Below are positions 1 to 6,894 of a DNA stretch of 12,814 bases, one piece after another. Location: assembly GCA_028702395.1 (NCBI GenBank), contig JAQVOV010000037.1, positions 1 to 12,814 on the forward strand, written 5' to 3'. The position numbers and the translations under genes are program-made. This DNA is from Candidatus Omnitrophota bacterium. GTDB lineage: Bacteria; Omnitrophota; Gorgyraeia; JABMRN01. The notes under the pieces are model-generated. The model was given only the letters and a program-made list of their open reading frames with translations, ran no database searches and was not told where the DNA came from. How positions within the stretch are numbered: the stretch's first letter is position 1; each line of letters opens with the position of its first letter.

Positions 1-102
1 TATAAGTCCTTTTAATACTGTCTCCATTTTACTTATAGTATCATGCAGGATCCCCTCTTCATTAAAGCATGGCAGGATAAATATTATTTTTGGTATGCTC
101 AT
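1..102 (-). CDS. Family 2 glycosyltransferase, N-terminal fragment (cut by window edge)
   Basis: The minus strand reads ATG at 102-100 and stays open for 34 codons to the window edge. The protein starts MSIPKIIFILPCFNEEG and continues to about residue 34. The hydrophobic strand followed by PCFNEE, then a helix with spaced leucines, is the classic start of a GT-A fold family 2 glycosyltransferase (dolichol-phosphate-mannose-synthase-like or polyprenyl-phosphate glycosyltransferases), where this segment binds the nucleotide of the sugar donor. A GGAG Shine-Dalgarno lies 7 nt upstream of the ATG, which supports the start. It is downstream of nadC in the same direction, separated by a 175-nt gap filled with heptad repeats, so co-transcription is possible but not shown. 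Acceptor and donor cannot be told: the DXD motif and any membrane segments lie outside the window. The family call is fairly safe; the specific role is unknown. Confidence 0.8.
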   Translation of the reverse strand, partial: MSIPKIIFILPCFNEEGILHDTISKMETVLKGLI

Positions 103-119
103 ATAACTTCTCCGTTGTA

Positions 120-261
120 TGCGTATATGGGTACTGTGTAAGGTGTACTGTGTCATGAGTAAACTAAGAAACGTAATGTTCTAGTTTTCCACAGCATGCG
201 CACTACGCAGTACACATTGACACAAGGCTCAGTAACGCATTACACATTAACGCATAACGCT
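120..261. repeat. Inverted pair of heptad arrays (TGTGTA type) between nadC and glycosyltransferase gene
   Basis: Left array at 120-161 has six 7-nt units in phase: TGCGTAT, ATGGGTA, CTGTGTA, AGGTGTA, CTGTGTC, ATGAGTA. Right array at 197-261 has units such as TACGCAG, TACACAT, AACGCAT, TACACAT, TAACGCA, TAACGCT, with one 2-nt phase slip near 232. TACACAT is the reverse complement of ATGTGTA, so the two arrays face each other across a core of about 35 nt. The core (168-191) contains GAAACG and GTTTTCC, also found in the core at 1299-1322. The element fills most of the gap between the nadC stop and the glycosyltransferase ribosome-binding site. Confidence 0.75.
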
Positions 262-277
262 TTTAATAAAATTCATT

Positions 278-1135
278 TTAGACAATAAAATTCAAAGAAA
301 CGTCAACCCCTTTGATCTCATCTGTAAGAGCCCCAACTGATATCATATCAACTCCGGATTTAGCATAATTTTCTATATTATCAATACCCATCCCTCCGGA
401 TGCTTCCAGAAGAACATGCCAATCTGTGTTATTGAAGAAATCATTTCTCATATCAACGGCTTTACAAACTGTATCAACATTCATATTATCAAGCAATATA
501 ATATCTGGTTTTTGGATAATAATATCTCGGAATTGTTCTAAAGAATCTACTTCAACCTCTATTTTAATATTAGTTTGGACACGAGTTCTTATATTTTCAA
601 TATTTAGTTGTTTTTTTTCAATTGCAATATGATTATCTTTTATCATGACCATATCGCTCAATGACATTCTATGATTTGTTCCACCACCGATAAAAACAGC
701 ATATTTCTGAAGATATCTTAAAAGTGGAATGGTTTTTCTTGTGTCTAATATCTTTGTCTGATAGGATTTGACTTTATCGACATATTTTCTTGTTTTTGTA
801 GATATACTGCTTAAAATGGAAATAAAGTTAAGCATTGACCTTTCTGCTTTTAAGATCCCCCTTGCATTTCCTTGGATAAAAGCTATTTCCTGACCGGCAA
901 AAACCGTCTGGCCATCTTTAAACATAGGTTTAAAGGCTATTTCGTTATTGATCTCATTTAATATCCATTCTGCAATGTTGATACCGCATAAAACAAACTC
1001 CTCATTAGCAACAATAACTGCTTTTGTACTTTTATCAGATGAAATAACATTATCAGTAGTTATATCCCCTAAAGGCATATCTTCCTTGATAGCTGCATGA
1101 ATGATCTTTAAAACACGTTCTTTGTCTAACTGCAT
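278..1135 (-). CDS. nadC: Nicotinate-nucleotide pyrophosphorylase (quinolinate phosphoribosyltransferase, decarboxylating)
   Basis: Cytosolic enzyme of de novo NAD synthesis: quinolinate plus PRPP gives nicotinate mononucleotide, CO2 and pyrophosphate. The 285-residue length is normal for the family. Visible signatures are KEDMPLGDITTD near residues 18-28, ERSMLNF at 98-104, DTRKT at 131-135, GGGTNHR at 150-156, IKDNH at 165-169, EVEVD at 193-197, LLDNM at 214-218 and EASGG at 244-248. Together these form the substrate and PRPP pocket of the alpha/beta barrel and its N-terminal sandwich domain; no key residue looks lost. The start is supported by AAAGGA just upstream, within TATAAAGGA at 1142-1150. 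It lies downstream of the pseudouridine synthase gene across a repeat-filled 263-nt gap. nadA and nadB are not in the window, so nadC is not in an NAD operon here. Confidence 0.96.
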   Translation of the reverse strand: MQLDKERVLKIIHAAIKEDMPLGDITTDNVISSDKSTKAVIVANEEFVLCGINIAEWILNEINNEIAFKPMFKDGQTVFAGQEIAFIQGNARGILKAERSMLNFISILSSISTKTRKYVDKVKSYQTKILDTRKTIPLLRYLQKYAVFIGGGTNHRMSLSDMVMIKDNHIAIEKKQLNIENIRTRVQTNIKIEVEVDSLEQFRDIIIQKPDIILLDNMNVDTVCKAVDMRNDFFNNTDWHVLLEASGGMGIDNIENYAKSGVDMISVGALTDEIKGVDVSLNFIV

Positions 1136-1159
1136 TTTGATTCCTTTATAGCATTTAGA

Positions 1160-1250
1160 AACCAGAGACCAGTGACCAGAGACCAGGACAGTATATAAAC
1201 GTTTATCTTTAAATCAATTTATCCTGGTTTCTGGTCTCTGGTTTCTGGTC
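1160..1250. repeat. Inverted pair of heptad arrays (ACCAGNN type) upstream of nadC
   Basis: Left array 1160-1187 holds four exact 7-nt units: AACCAGA, GACCAGT, GACCAGA, GACCAGG. Right array 1223-1250 holds four units of the opposite sense: CCTGGTT, TCTGGTC, TCTGGTT, TCTGGTC. The two 28-nt arms match as reverse complements at 24 of 28 positions. The 35-nt core contains the 12-nt palindrome ATAAACGTTTAT at 1195-1206. If transcribed with nadC, the arms would pair into a long hairpin ending about 25 nt upstream of the start codon. Confidence 0.85.
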
Positions 1251-1300
1251 ACAACACCCTATGAACTCTTTAACAACATACACGCCTGTTTCAGCAAAGA

Positions 1301-1383
1301 AACGTTCTAAAAAAAGTTTTCCTAATATGCTTTTAGGACACTTCCAAATGCTAATAGCTGACAGCTGATCGCTGAAAGCTAAT
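1301..1383. repeat. One-sided heptad array (AGCTGAN type) with core, downstream of pseudouridine synthase gene
   Basis: Five units in phase at 1349-1383: TGCTAAT, AGCTGAC, AGCTGAT, CGCTGAA, AGCTAAT. These closely match the right array at 6854-6888. The core before it begins CGTTCTAAAAAAAGTT (1303-1318), similar to CGTTCCAAAAAAAAAGTT at 6807-6824, and contains TAGGACACTTCCAA at 1334-1347. No clear left array is present, so this looks like the right half of the element seen whole at 6766-6888. With the array at 1160-1250 it accounts for most of the 263-nt gene-free gap 1136-1398. Confidence 0.7.
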
Positions 1384-1398
1384 TTACAATTTATTCGG

Positions 1399-2121
1399 TT
1401 ACAAACTACAAGCAGCCTTAAGCATATCAACTTCTCTTTTAGCTAAAAGTCTGCACTGTCCTGAACTAAGCCCTTTAAGAGATATACCGCCATAGGAAAT
1501 CCTTTTAAGAGATATGACATAACAATCAACTCTTTCCATCATGCGCCTTATTTGGCGTTTTTTACCTTCATGAAGTTCTATCTTGAGTATGACCGAATTC
1601 CTTTTTGTGTTTATTACATCTATCTTGCAAGGTATCGTTCTTTTTCCTTCCAGAATAACACCTTTCTCTAAACGTTGTTTTTGGGCAGGGTCAAACGGCT
1701 TTTTCACTTCTGCAAGATAAATTTTTGTTATTCCATAATTTGGATGCATAAGTTTATTGGCAAGTTCTCCATCATTTGTAAGAATAAGTGCGCCTTCTGT
1801 TTCCTTGTCAAGCCTACCAACAGGATAAACCCTGAATTTTGTCCTAGGAAGATAATCCATCACTGTTTTTCTGCCTTTATCATCAGAAACTGTAGTGACA
1901 CATCCTTTGGGTTTGTTCAACAAATAATAAGCTTTTACCTTTTCTGCTGCGATGTTCCTACCGTTTACCTCAATAATATCCTTTTGGGGGTCTACAGAAA
2001 ACCCTTTTTCTGTGACAAGTTCATTATTGACCAGAACTTTTCCTCCCTCAATGATCTCTGCGGCTTTACGGCGTGAACATATACCTGCGTGCGCTACTAC
2101 AACTTGTAAACGTTTTTTCAT
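1399..2121 (-). CDS. 16S/23S rRNA pseudouridine synthase, RsuA/RluB family
   Basis: Converts a specific uridine of rRNA to pseudouridine. The 240-residue protein has an N-terminal S4 RNA-binding domain (about 1-60; QVVVAHAGICSRRKAAEIIE, then VLVNNELV) and an RsuA-type catalytic domain. The catalytic aspartate is D105 in GRLDKETEG (102-110), followed by ILTNDGEL and a late GKKRQIRRM motif, all typical. YYLLNKPKG at 65-73 is the standard first strand of the catalytic domain. The start has GAGG six nt upstream. The S4-plus-RsuA layout fits RluB (23S U2605 in E. coli), RsuA (16S U516) and RluE-like proteins; Gram-positive-type genomes usually carry an RluB-like single copy. I infer RluB-like but cannot fix the target uridine from sequence alone. 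It follows valS in the same direction across a gap holding a palindromic repeat doublet. Confidence 0.93.
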   Translation of the reverse strand: MKKRLQVVVAHAGICSRRKAAEIIEGGKVLVNNELVTEKGFSVDPQKDIIEVNGRNIAAEKVKAYYLLNKPKGCVTTVSDDKGRKTVMDYLPRTKFRVYPVGRLDKETEGALILTNDGELANKLMHPNYGITKIYLAEVKKPFDPAQKQRLEKGVILEGKRTIPCKIDVINTKRNSVILKIELHEGKKRQIRRMMERVDCYVISLKRISYGGISLKGLSSGQCRLLAKREVDMLKAACSL

Positions 2122-2183
2122 TTTTTCCTCAAAACTTTTTTTGCCAAATAAATTACTTTACAACAAAACCTTAGATAGTCTCT

Positions 2184-2264
2184 GTAGGGGCCATTGCCCA
2201 CAATGGCCCTAACAAAACTTCATTTTTATCCTTCTTTAGGGCCGTCGAGGGCGACGGCCCCTAC
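2184..2264. repeat. Inverted doublet of GTAGGGGC-type hairpins (REP/REPIN-like)
   Basis: Two imperfect palindromes lie head to head. Unit 1 (2184-2213) opens GTAGGGGCCATTG and closes CAATGGCCCTAAC. Unit 2 (2236-2264) opens TTAGGGCCGTCG and closes CGACGGCCCCTAC. The outer ends GTAGGGGCC and GGCCCCTAC are exact reverse complements, and so are the inner ends GGCCCTAA (2205-2212) and TTAGGGCC (2236-2243). Each unit is therefore asymmetric and the pair is inverted, although the stem tips differ (CATTG versus GTCG). Neither hairpin is followed by a T-run on the minus strand, so neither looks like an intrinsic terminator. The rest of the 216-nt gap holds AT-rich sequence and the small heptad array at 2298-2325. 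Confidence 0.8.
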
Positions 2265-2297
2265 GAAAAACTCACTAAAATTGTCTTCTAAACCATC

Positions 2298-2325
2298 TAT
2301 ACTTTTTCCTTTTTACTTAACTTTT
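2298..2325. repeat. Short heptad array (AAGTAAA type on the minus strand) downstream of valS
   Basis: Four units in phase on the plus strand: TATACTT, TTTCCTT, TTTACTT, AACTTTT. On the minus strand these read AAAAGTT, AAGTAAA, AAGGAAA, AAGTATA. They match the AAGTAAA/AAGTTAA units at 12202-12229 in inverted sense. The sequence is simple and AT-rich, so this array is less certain than the others. Confidence 0.5.
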
Positions 2326-2337
2326 ATATTAACTCGT

Positions 2338-5022
2338 TTATAATTGCGCTAAGTTCTTCTCGAGTCCTGAGATCTCTGTTTCAAGAACGTTTTTTCTTTC
2401 CTTTTCCATATTTACTATCTTTTCAGGTGCTTTATTTACAAAATCACCTTTTTCCAGTCTATCACTAACAAGATTTAATTTCTTCTTTAGTTCATCTATA
2501 AGGTCATTAAGCCTTAGTTTTTCCCTATCTATATCTATTACTCCCTTAAGCGGGACAAAAAGCTCAAGATCACCTATGACCGCAACCCCTGCATGTTCAG
2601 GTTTTTCTACTGTTGTACTAACTGTGATGTTCTCAACTCTTGCCAGCCTTTTAATATAGATCTGATTATCTCTTATCATATCCACTTCTTCATCTTGTGT
2701 TACTTTAATAGCTATATCAATGAATTTCACAGGTTCTATTTTCCAATTAGCTCTGATATTGCGTACTGTTTGTATGATCTCTATTATCAAAGCCATCTTC
2801 TTATCTATCACCGTATCTTTCATTTTCTTCTTGCTTTTAGGCCATAGCGACACCATAATAGATATTTTAGCATCTTCTTCTTTAGGCAGACCTTGCCATA
2901 TTTCTTCACTTATGAACGGCATAATAGGATGCATTATTCTAAGGGACATTTCCAGGATATTATATAAAACTACCTGCGTGTTTTTCTGTTCAATAGTGAG
3001 TTTTGACATTTCAAGATACCAATCACAAAATTCATGCCATACAAACTCATATATTCTATTTGCAGCATCATTAAGTTTATATGTCTCTAGATATTTGGAG
3101 ACTTCATCAGCTGTTTTATAAAATCTGCTTATTATCCACCTATCAGCAGAATTCAATTTTCCGCACTTAACAAGATCCTCTAAAGATACGCCGATAACAT
3201 CTTCTTTAAGGTTCATTTTAACAAATCTGGATGCATTCCATAGTTTATTGGCAAAATTGCGTCCTACTTCGAATTTTTTTTCTGACAAGAAAATATCCTG
3301 TCCTTGTGCTGTGATAGAAATAATACTGAATCTCAATGCATCTGTTCCGAACTTATCAATAATATCGAGCGGATCTATGATATTTCCTATTGATTTTGAC
3401 ATCTTTCTGCCTTTATCATCCCTGACAATACCATGTATATAAATATCTTTAAAAGGGGCTTTACCCATAAAAGCATATCCTGCCATTATCATTCTTGCTA
3501 CCCAGAAAAAAATTATATCCTGTGCAGTTGCAAGCATACTGGTCGGATAAAACTCATGGAGTTCTTTTGTTTTTTGAGGCCAGCCCATTGTTGAAAAAGG
3601 CCATAACCATGAACTGAACCATGTATCCAGAACATCTTCTTCCTGTTTTATATCTGTGCCTTTACACTCAGGACATTTTTCAGGTTTTGTTTTTGAAACT
3701 ATTACGCCTCGTCTATTATCTGTAAGATCTTTATCGTCATAACAATTCTGACAATAATAAACAGGTATCCTATGTCCCCACCATATCTGTCTTGAAATAC
3801 ACCAGTCCCGAATATTATTCATCCAATTCAAATATACTTTTTCCCATCTTTTAGGATAAAAATTGATCTCATCTTTTTCAACTGCTTTAATTGCAGGAAC
3901 CGCTAATGGTTTCATCTTAACGAACCACTGAGGAGAAAGTCTTGGTTCAACCATAGTATTACACCTATAACAATGGCCAACAGCATGCCTATGTACCTCT
4001 GATTTAACAAATAATCCCATTTGTTTAAGCTTGTTTATAATAGCTTCTCTTGCTTCAAATCTATCCATCCCTTCAAACTCACCGCCAATAGCATTTATAG
4101 TAGCATCCTCATTCATCACGTTTATCTCTTCCAATCCATATTTTTTCCCTAATTCAAAATCAACCGGATCGTGTGCAGGTGTTACTTTTAAAACCCCTGT
4201 ACCTACTTCAACGTCAACCTCTTCATCAAAAATGATCTTTAATTTTCTATTAAGTATAGGAAGGGTCACTTCTTGGGCATCTTTAAGATGTTTATATCTT
4301 TTATCTTTGGGATTAACGCATATTGCAACGTCACCGAGCATTGTTTCAGGACGCGTTGTTGCAACAACGACATAATCATCTTTTGTGGGATTACCTTGTT
4401 GATTTTTTCTTATTATCGGATACTTTATATGATAAAATGCTCCATCAATATCCATGTGCTCTGCTTCTTCATCACTTAAGGCTGTTCTGCATCTCGGACA
4501 CCAATTGATTATATAGGTTCCTCTGTAAATAAGATCTCTGTTATAAAGATCAACAAATACTTCTTTAACAGCATTTGAAAGTCCCTCGTCCATTGTAAAT
4601 CTTTCTCTATCCCAATCACAAGAACAACCAAGTCTTTTTAATTGATTGATTATAGTAGAGCCGTACTTTTCTTTCCATTGCCAGACATTTTCTATGAACT
4701 TTTCTCTGCCCAGATCTTCTTTTCTCTTTTTTTCTGCTTTTAGTTTTTTCTCTACAACATTTTGAGTAGCGATACCTGCATGATCTGTACCAGGCATCCA
4801 TAAAACCTCAAATCCCTGCATTCTCTTATACCTTACCAAAATATCCTGTATAGTATTATTTAAAGCATGTCCCATATGCAATATACCTGTTACATTAGGC
4901 GGAGGGATAACTACTGAATATTTTTTCTTATCAGTTCCTGTTTTTGCATGAAAGAATTTATTTTTTTCCCAAAGAGCGTATATTTTCTGTTCAACCTCTT
5001 TAGGATCATATGCGTTACTCAT
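2338..5022 (-). CDS. valS: Valyl-tRNA synthetase
   Basis: Class I aminoacyl-tRNA synthetase that charges tRNA-Val in the cytosol. At 894 residues it has the usual bacterial length. Motifs in order are PPNVTGILHMGH with the HIGH signature at 49-52, GTDHAGIATQ at 78-87, CPRC at 175-178, the CP1 editing domain around 195-350 (TTRPETMLGD at 222-231, AHDP at 283-286), GHCYRC near 349-354, WCISRQIWWGHRIP at 407-420 (typical of the valine/isoleucine group), CQNC at 424-427 and CPEC at 450-453, and KMSKS at 540-544. An anticodon-binding helical domain and a lysine/glutamate-rich C-terminal coiled coil (about 830-894) follow; the coiled coil is typical of ValRS rather than IleRS. The start has AAAGGAG at a good distance, within TATAAAGGAG. 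No T-box leader is visible upstream; the 160-nt gap to cimA is instead filled by a repeat element. Confidence 0.98.
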   Translation of the reverse strand: MSNAYDPKEVEQKIYALWEKNKFFHAKTGTDKKKYSVVIPPPNVTGILHMGHALNNTIQDILVRYKRMQGFEVLWMPGTDHAGIATQNVVEKKLKAEKKRKEDLGREKFIENVWQWKEKYGSTIINQLKRLGCSCDWDRERFTMDEGLSNAVKEVFVDLYNRDLIYRGTYIINWCPRCRTALSDEEAEHMDIDGAFYHIKYPIIRKNQQGNPTKDDYVVVATTRPETMLGDVAICVNPKDKRYKHLKDAQEVTLPILNRKLKIIFDEEVDVEVGTGVLKVTPAHDPVDFELGKKYGLEEINVMNEDATINAIGGEFEGMDRFEAREAIINKLKQMGLFVKSEVHRHAVGHCYRCNTMVEPRLSPQWFVKMKPLAVPAIKAVEKDEINFYPKRWEKVYLNWMNNIRDWCISRQIWWGHRIPVYYCQNCYDDKDLTDNRRGVIVSKTKPEKCPECKGTDIKQEEDVLDTWFSSWLWPFSTMGWPQKTKELHEFYPTSMLATAQDIIFFWVARMIMAGYAFMGKAPFKDIYIHGIVRDDKGRKMSKSIGNIIDPLDIIDKFGTDALRFSIISITAQGQDIFLSEKKFEVGRNFANKLWNASRFVKMNLKEDVIGVSLEDLVKCGKLNSADRWIISRFYKTADEVSKYLETYKLNDAANRIYEFVWHEFCDWYLEMSKLTIEQKNTQVVLYNILEMSLRIMHPIMPFISEEIWQGLPKEEDAKISIMVSLWPKSKKKMKDTVIDKKMALIIEIIQTVRNIRANWKIEPVKFIDIAIKVTQDEEVDMIRDNQIYIKRLARVENITVSTTVEKPEHAGVAVIGDLELFVPLKGVIDIDREKLRLNDLIDELKKKLNLVSDRLEKGDFVNKAPEKIVNMEKERKNVLETEISGLEKNLAQL

Positions 5023-5057
5023 TTAACTCCTTTATAAACTCTAAGTAAAAAAGGGGG

Positions 5058-5178
5058 AATCTATTTATCCTTATGGGCTCTTTTTTTTGTAGGGGCGTAT
5101 TGCAATACGCCCCTACGAAAACCTCTTTGAGAACGTTCCACCCTTTTATCTTTGTTCTTTTATCTTTTATCTTATTCT
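5058..5178. repeat. Composite repeat element with perfect 28-nt palindrome, between cimA and valS
   Basis: The perfect palindrome 5089-5116 has arms GTAGGGGCGTATTG and CAATACGCCCCTAC with no loop. The same 28-mer occurs at 12265-12292. The right flank 5117-5150 matches 12293-12326 at 29 of 34 positions, including GAACGTTCCA versus GGACGATCCA. The left flank 5058-5088 resembles 12230-12264 (both start AATCT, pass an ATGG or GTGG and end in a T-run). After the flank come heptads at 5144-5178: TTTTATC, TTTGTTC, TTTTATC, TTTTATC, TTATTCT. The two loci are therefore copies of one element over 120 nt long. On the minus strand the palindrome is followed by A residues, so it is not a standard terminator for cimA. 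Confidence 0.85.
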
Positions 5179-5182
5179 CATA

Positions 5183-6751
5183 TTAACTCTTCGAATCCTT
5201 GAACAATTTATACTCCACTGAGTCTATCAAAGCTTTCCAACTAGCCTCAATAATGTTCTCTGAAACACCTATTGTCCACCATGAATCATGTTTATCCTGT
5301 GATTTGATAAGGACTCTTACCTTTGCTGCAGTTGCGGATTTTTCATCAAGTACCCTTACTTTGAAATCTGACAAATGCATTTCATTTAAACTTGGAAAAA
5401 AATCTTTTAAAGCTTTTCGTAGTGCACTATCAAGTGCATTAACAGGACCGTCACCATGTGCCAACATGGTTTCTTTATGTTCTCCAACTTTAACAGAAAC
5501 TGTTGCTTCTGTTTCTACTTTTGATCTTCCCTTTTTTTCAGTAATAACTCTAAACCCTTGCATCTGAAAAAAATCTTTGAACTTCTTCATTGATCTGTTC
5601 ATAAAAAGTTCTAAGGAAGCTTCTGCACTTTCAAATTGGTATCCTTCACTTTCAAGTTTTTTTAAACTGTTAAGTATTTTAGCTTCTTGGTCTTTAGATG
5701 TATCCAGTTTTATGTTAAGTTCTTCCGCTTTTCTTTTGATACTCGAGCGTCCTGCTTGTTCTGAAACAACAAGTCTTCTTTTATTCCCTACCTTTTCAGG
5801 AGCTACATGCTCATAGCTTCTTGAATTCTTGAGTATCGCATTAACATGTATGCCTGCTTTATGAGCAAAAGCTCTTGAACCTACAAAAGGCTGAGAATCT
5901 TCCTGTTTCATATTACATATCTCTGCGACAAATCTTGAGGTTTCTGTCAGTTCTTTTAAAGCAATGTCTGAAATGCAATCAATTCCAAGTTTTAATTTTA
6001 AAATAGGGATTATCGATGCTAAATTAGCATTACCGCATCTTTCACCATATCCATTCATTGTTCCCTGCACATGTATAGCTCCAGCTTCTACTGCTGCTAT
6101 TGAATTTGCAACTGCAAGTTCACAGTCATTATGAACATGTATGCCAAGAGGTGTTTTAACTTCTTTCCCTGCTTCGATAACTGCATTAAAAACCGTTGAG
6201 GTTATAGTTCCGCCATTAGTATCGCACAATACTATTCTATCTGCGCCTCCATTTTGGGCTGCTTTTAAAGCTTTTAAAGCATAACCTCTGTTTGCAATAT
6301 ATCCATCAAAAAAATGTTCTGCATCAAAAAGAACGAATTTCCCGTTACTTTTAAGATACTTCACAGAAGCTTCTATCATTTTCAGGTTCTCATCCAAAGA
6401 TGTTTTCAAAACATCTTTGACCTGAAGATCCCAAGCTTTACCGAATATTGTAATAACATTTGCTTTTGAAGCTATAAGGCCTTTAAGTACTATATCATTT
6501 TCAGGTTTAACTTCACTTCTTTTCGTAGAACCAAAAGCAGCTATTCTTGCATTGACCAATTTAATTTTTTTTACTTGATGGAAATAACTTATATCTTTAG
6601 GATTAGCTCCAGGCCAGCCTCCTTCGATAAAATGTACTCCAAGTTCATCAAGTTTCTCCGTGATCCTTAATTTGTCATTTACAGAAAAAGAGATACCTTC
6701 TGTTTGTGCACCGTCACGTAATGTGGTATCATAGATCTCTATTTTTTTCAT
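5183..6751 (-). CDS. cimA: (R)-citramalate synthase
   Basis: Condenses pyruvate with acetyl-CoA to (R)-citramalate, which after LeuCD/LeuB-type steps gives 2-oxobutyrate for isoleucine, bypassing threonine deaminase. The 522 residues begin with the HMGL-like TIM barrel: DTTLRDGAQ at 8-16, GGWPGANPKD at 44-53, the metal-binding HVHND at 205-209 and NGYGERCGN at 233-241. A C-terminal regulatory LeuA-dimer domain occupies roughly 385-515. The GGWPG segment and short substrate loop fit the family that also contains Geobacter-type citramalate synthases, and distinguish it from LeuA, which usually has EVGFP-like sequence here, and from homocitrate synthase. The start has AAGGGAG upstream. Immediately downstream of lysC, it shares the block with threonine synthesis genes, which suits an isoleucine role. 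Feedback inhibition by isoleucine through the C-terminal domain is expected from the family, not shown here. Confidence 0.92.
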   Translation of the reverse strand: MKKIEIYDTTLRDGAQTEGISFSVNDKLRITEKLDELGVHFIEGGWPGANPKDISYFHQVKKIKLVNARIAAFGSTKRSEVKPENDIVLKGLIASKANVITIFGKAWDLQVKDVLKTSLDENLKMIEASVKYLKSNGKFVLFDAEHFFDGYIANRGYALKALKAAQNGGADRIVLCDTNGGTITSTVFNAVIEAGKEVKTPLGIHVHNDCELAVANSIAAVEAGAIHVQGTMNGYGERCGNANLASIIPILKLKLGIDCISDIALKELTETSRFVAEICNMKQEDSQPFVGSRAFAHKAGIHVNAILKNSRSYEHVAPEKVGNKRRLVVSEQAGRSSIKRKAEELNIKLDTSKDQEAKILNSLKKLESEGYQFESAEASLELFMNRSMKKFKDFFQMQGFRVITEKKGRSKVETEATVSVKVGEHKETMLAHGDGPVNALDSALRKALKDFFPSLNEMHLSDFKVRVLDEKSATAAKVRVLIKSQDKHDSWWTIGVSENIIEASWKALIDSVEYKLFKDSKS

Positions 6752-6765
6752 ATTTACTCTCCCTT

Positions 6766-6888
6766 ATAGCTATTAGCCATCAGCTATCAGCTGTCAGCCT
6801 GTAGAGCGTTCCAAAAAAAAAGTTCAGTAAAAACTTTTTTGGAATATTCTTTTTGCTGATAGCTGGAAGCTGAGAGCTGACAGCTAAA
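6766..6888. repeat. Complete inverted heptad-array element (AGCTGAN type) between lysC and cimA
   Basis: Left array 6766-6800 has five units: ATAGCTA, TTAGCCA, TCAGCTA, TCAGCTG, TCAGCCT. Right array 6854-6888 has five of opposite sense: TGCTGAT, AGCTGGA, AGCTGAG, AGCTGAC, AGCTAAA. The arrays pair as reverse complements with about three quarters of positions matching. The 53-nt core holds an inverted repeat: TTCC, nine A, GTT at 6809-6824 against AAC, six T, GGAA at 6832-6844. The element occupies 123 of the 143 nt between the lysC stop and the cimA start, ending at the cimA ribosome-binding site. Confidence 0.85.
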
Positions 6889-6894
6889 TATTAA

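Noticed and set aside
120..261. CRISPR array or tRNA/small-RNA gene in the repeat-rich gaps
   Set aside because: Units are only 7 nt with no spacers, and no cloverleaf or recognisable RNA fold is visible.
1209..1430. 73-residue minus-strand open frame across the nadC upstream gap
   Set aside because: It overlaps the end of the pseudouridine synthase gene in another frame, runs through heptad repeats, and its protein resembles nothing known.
1675..2076. Plus-strand open frame of 133 codons opposite the pseudouridine synthase gene
   Set aside because: Antisense shadow of a well-conserved gene; no ribosome-binding site and no recognisable domain. The same holds for the plus-strand frames opposite valS, cimA, lysC, cstA and thrC.
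5023..5182. T-box leader or amino-acid attenuator upstream of valS, or upstream of thrC at 12178-12353
   Set aside because: No T-box core motif, no leader peptide rich in valine, threonine or isoleucine, and the gaps are accounted for by the repeat elements.
5183..6751. 2-isopropylmalate synthase or homocitrate synthase instead of citramalate synthase
   Set aside because: The GGWPGANPKD segment, overall length and position beside lysC fit the citramalate synthase branch better; the call stays below certainty.
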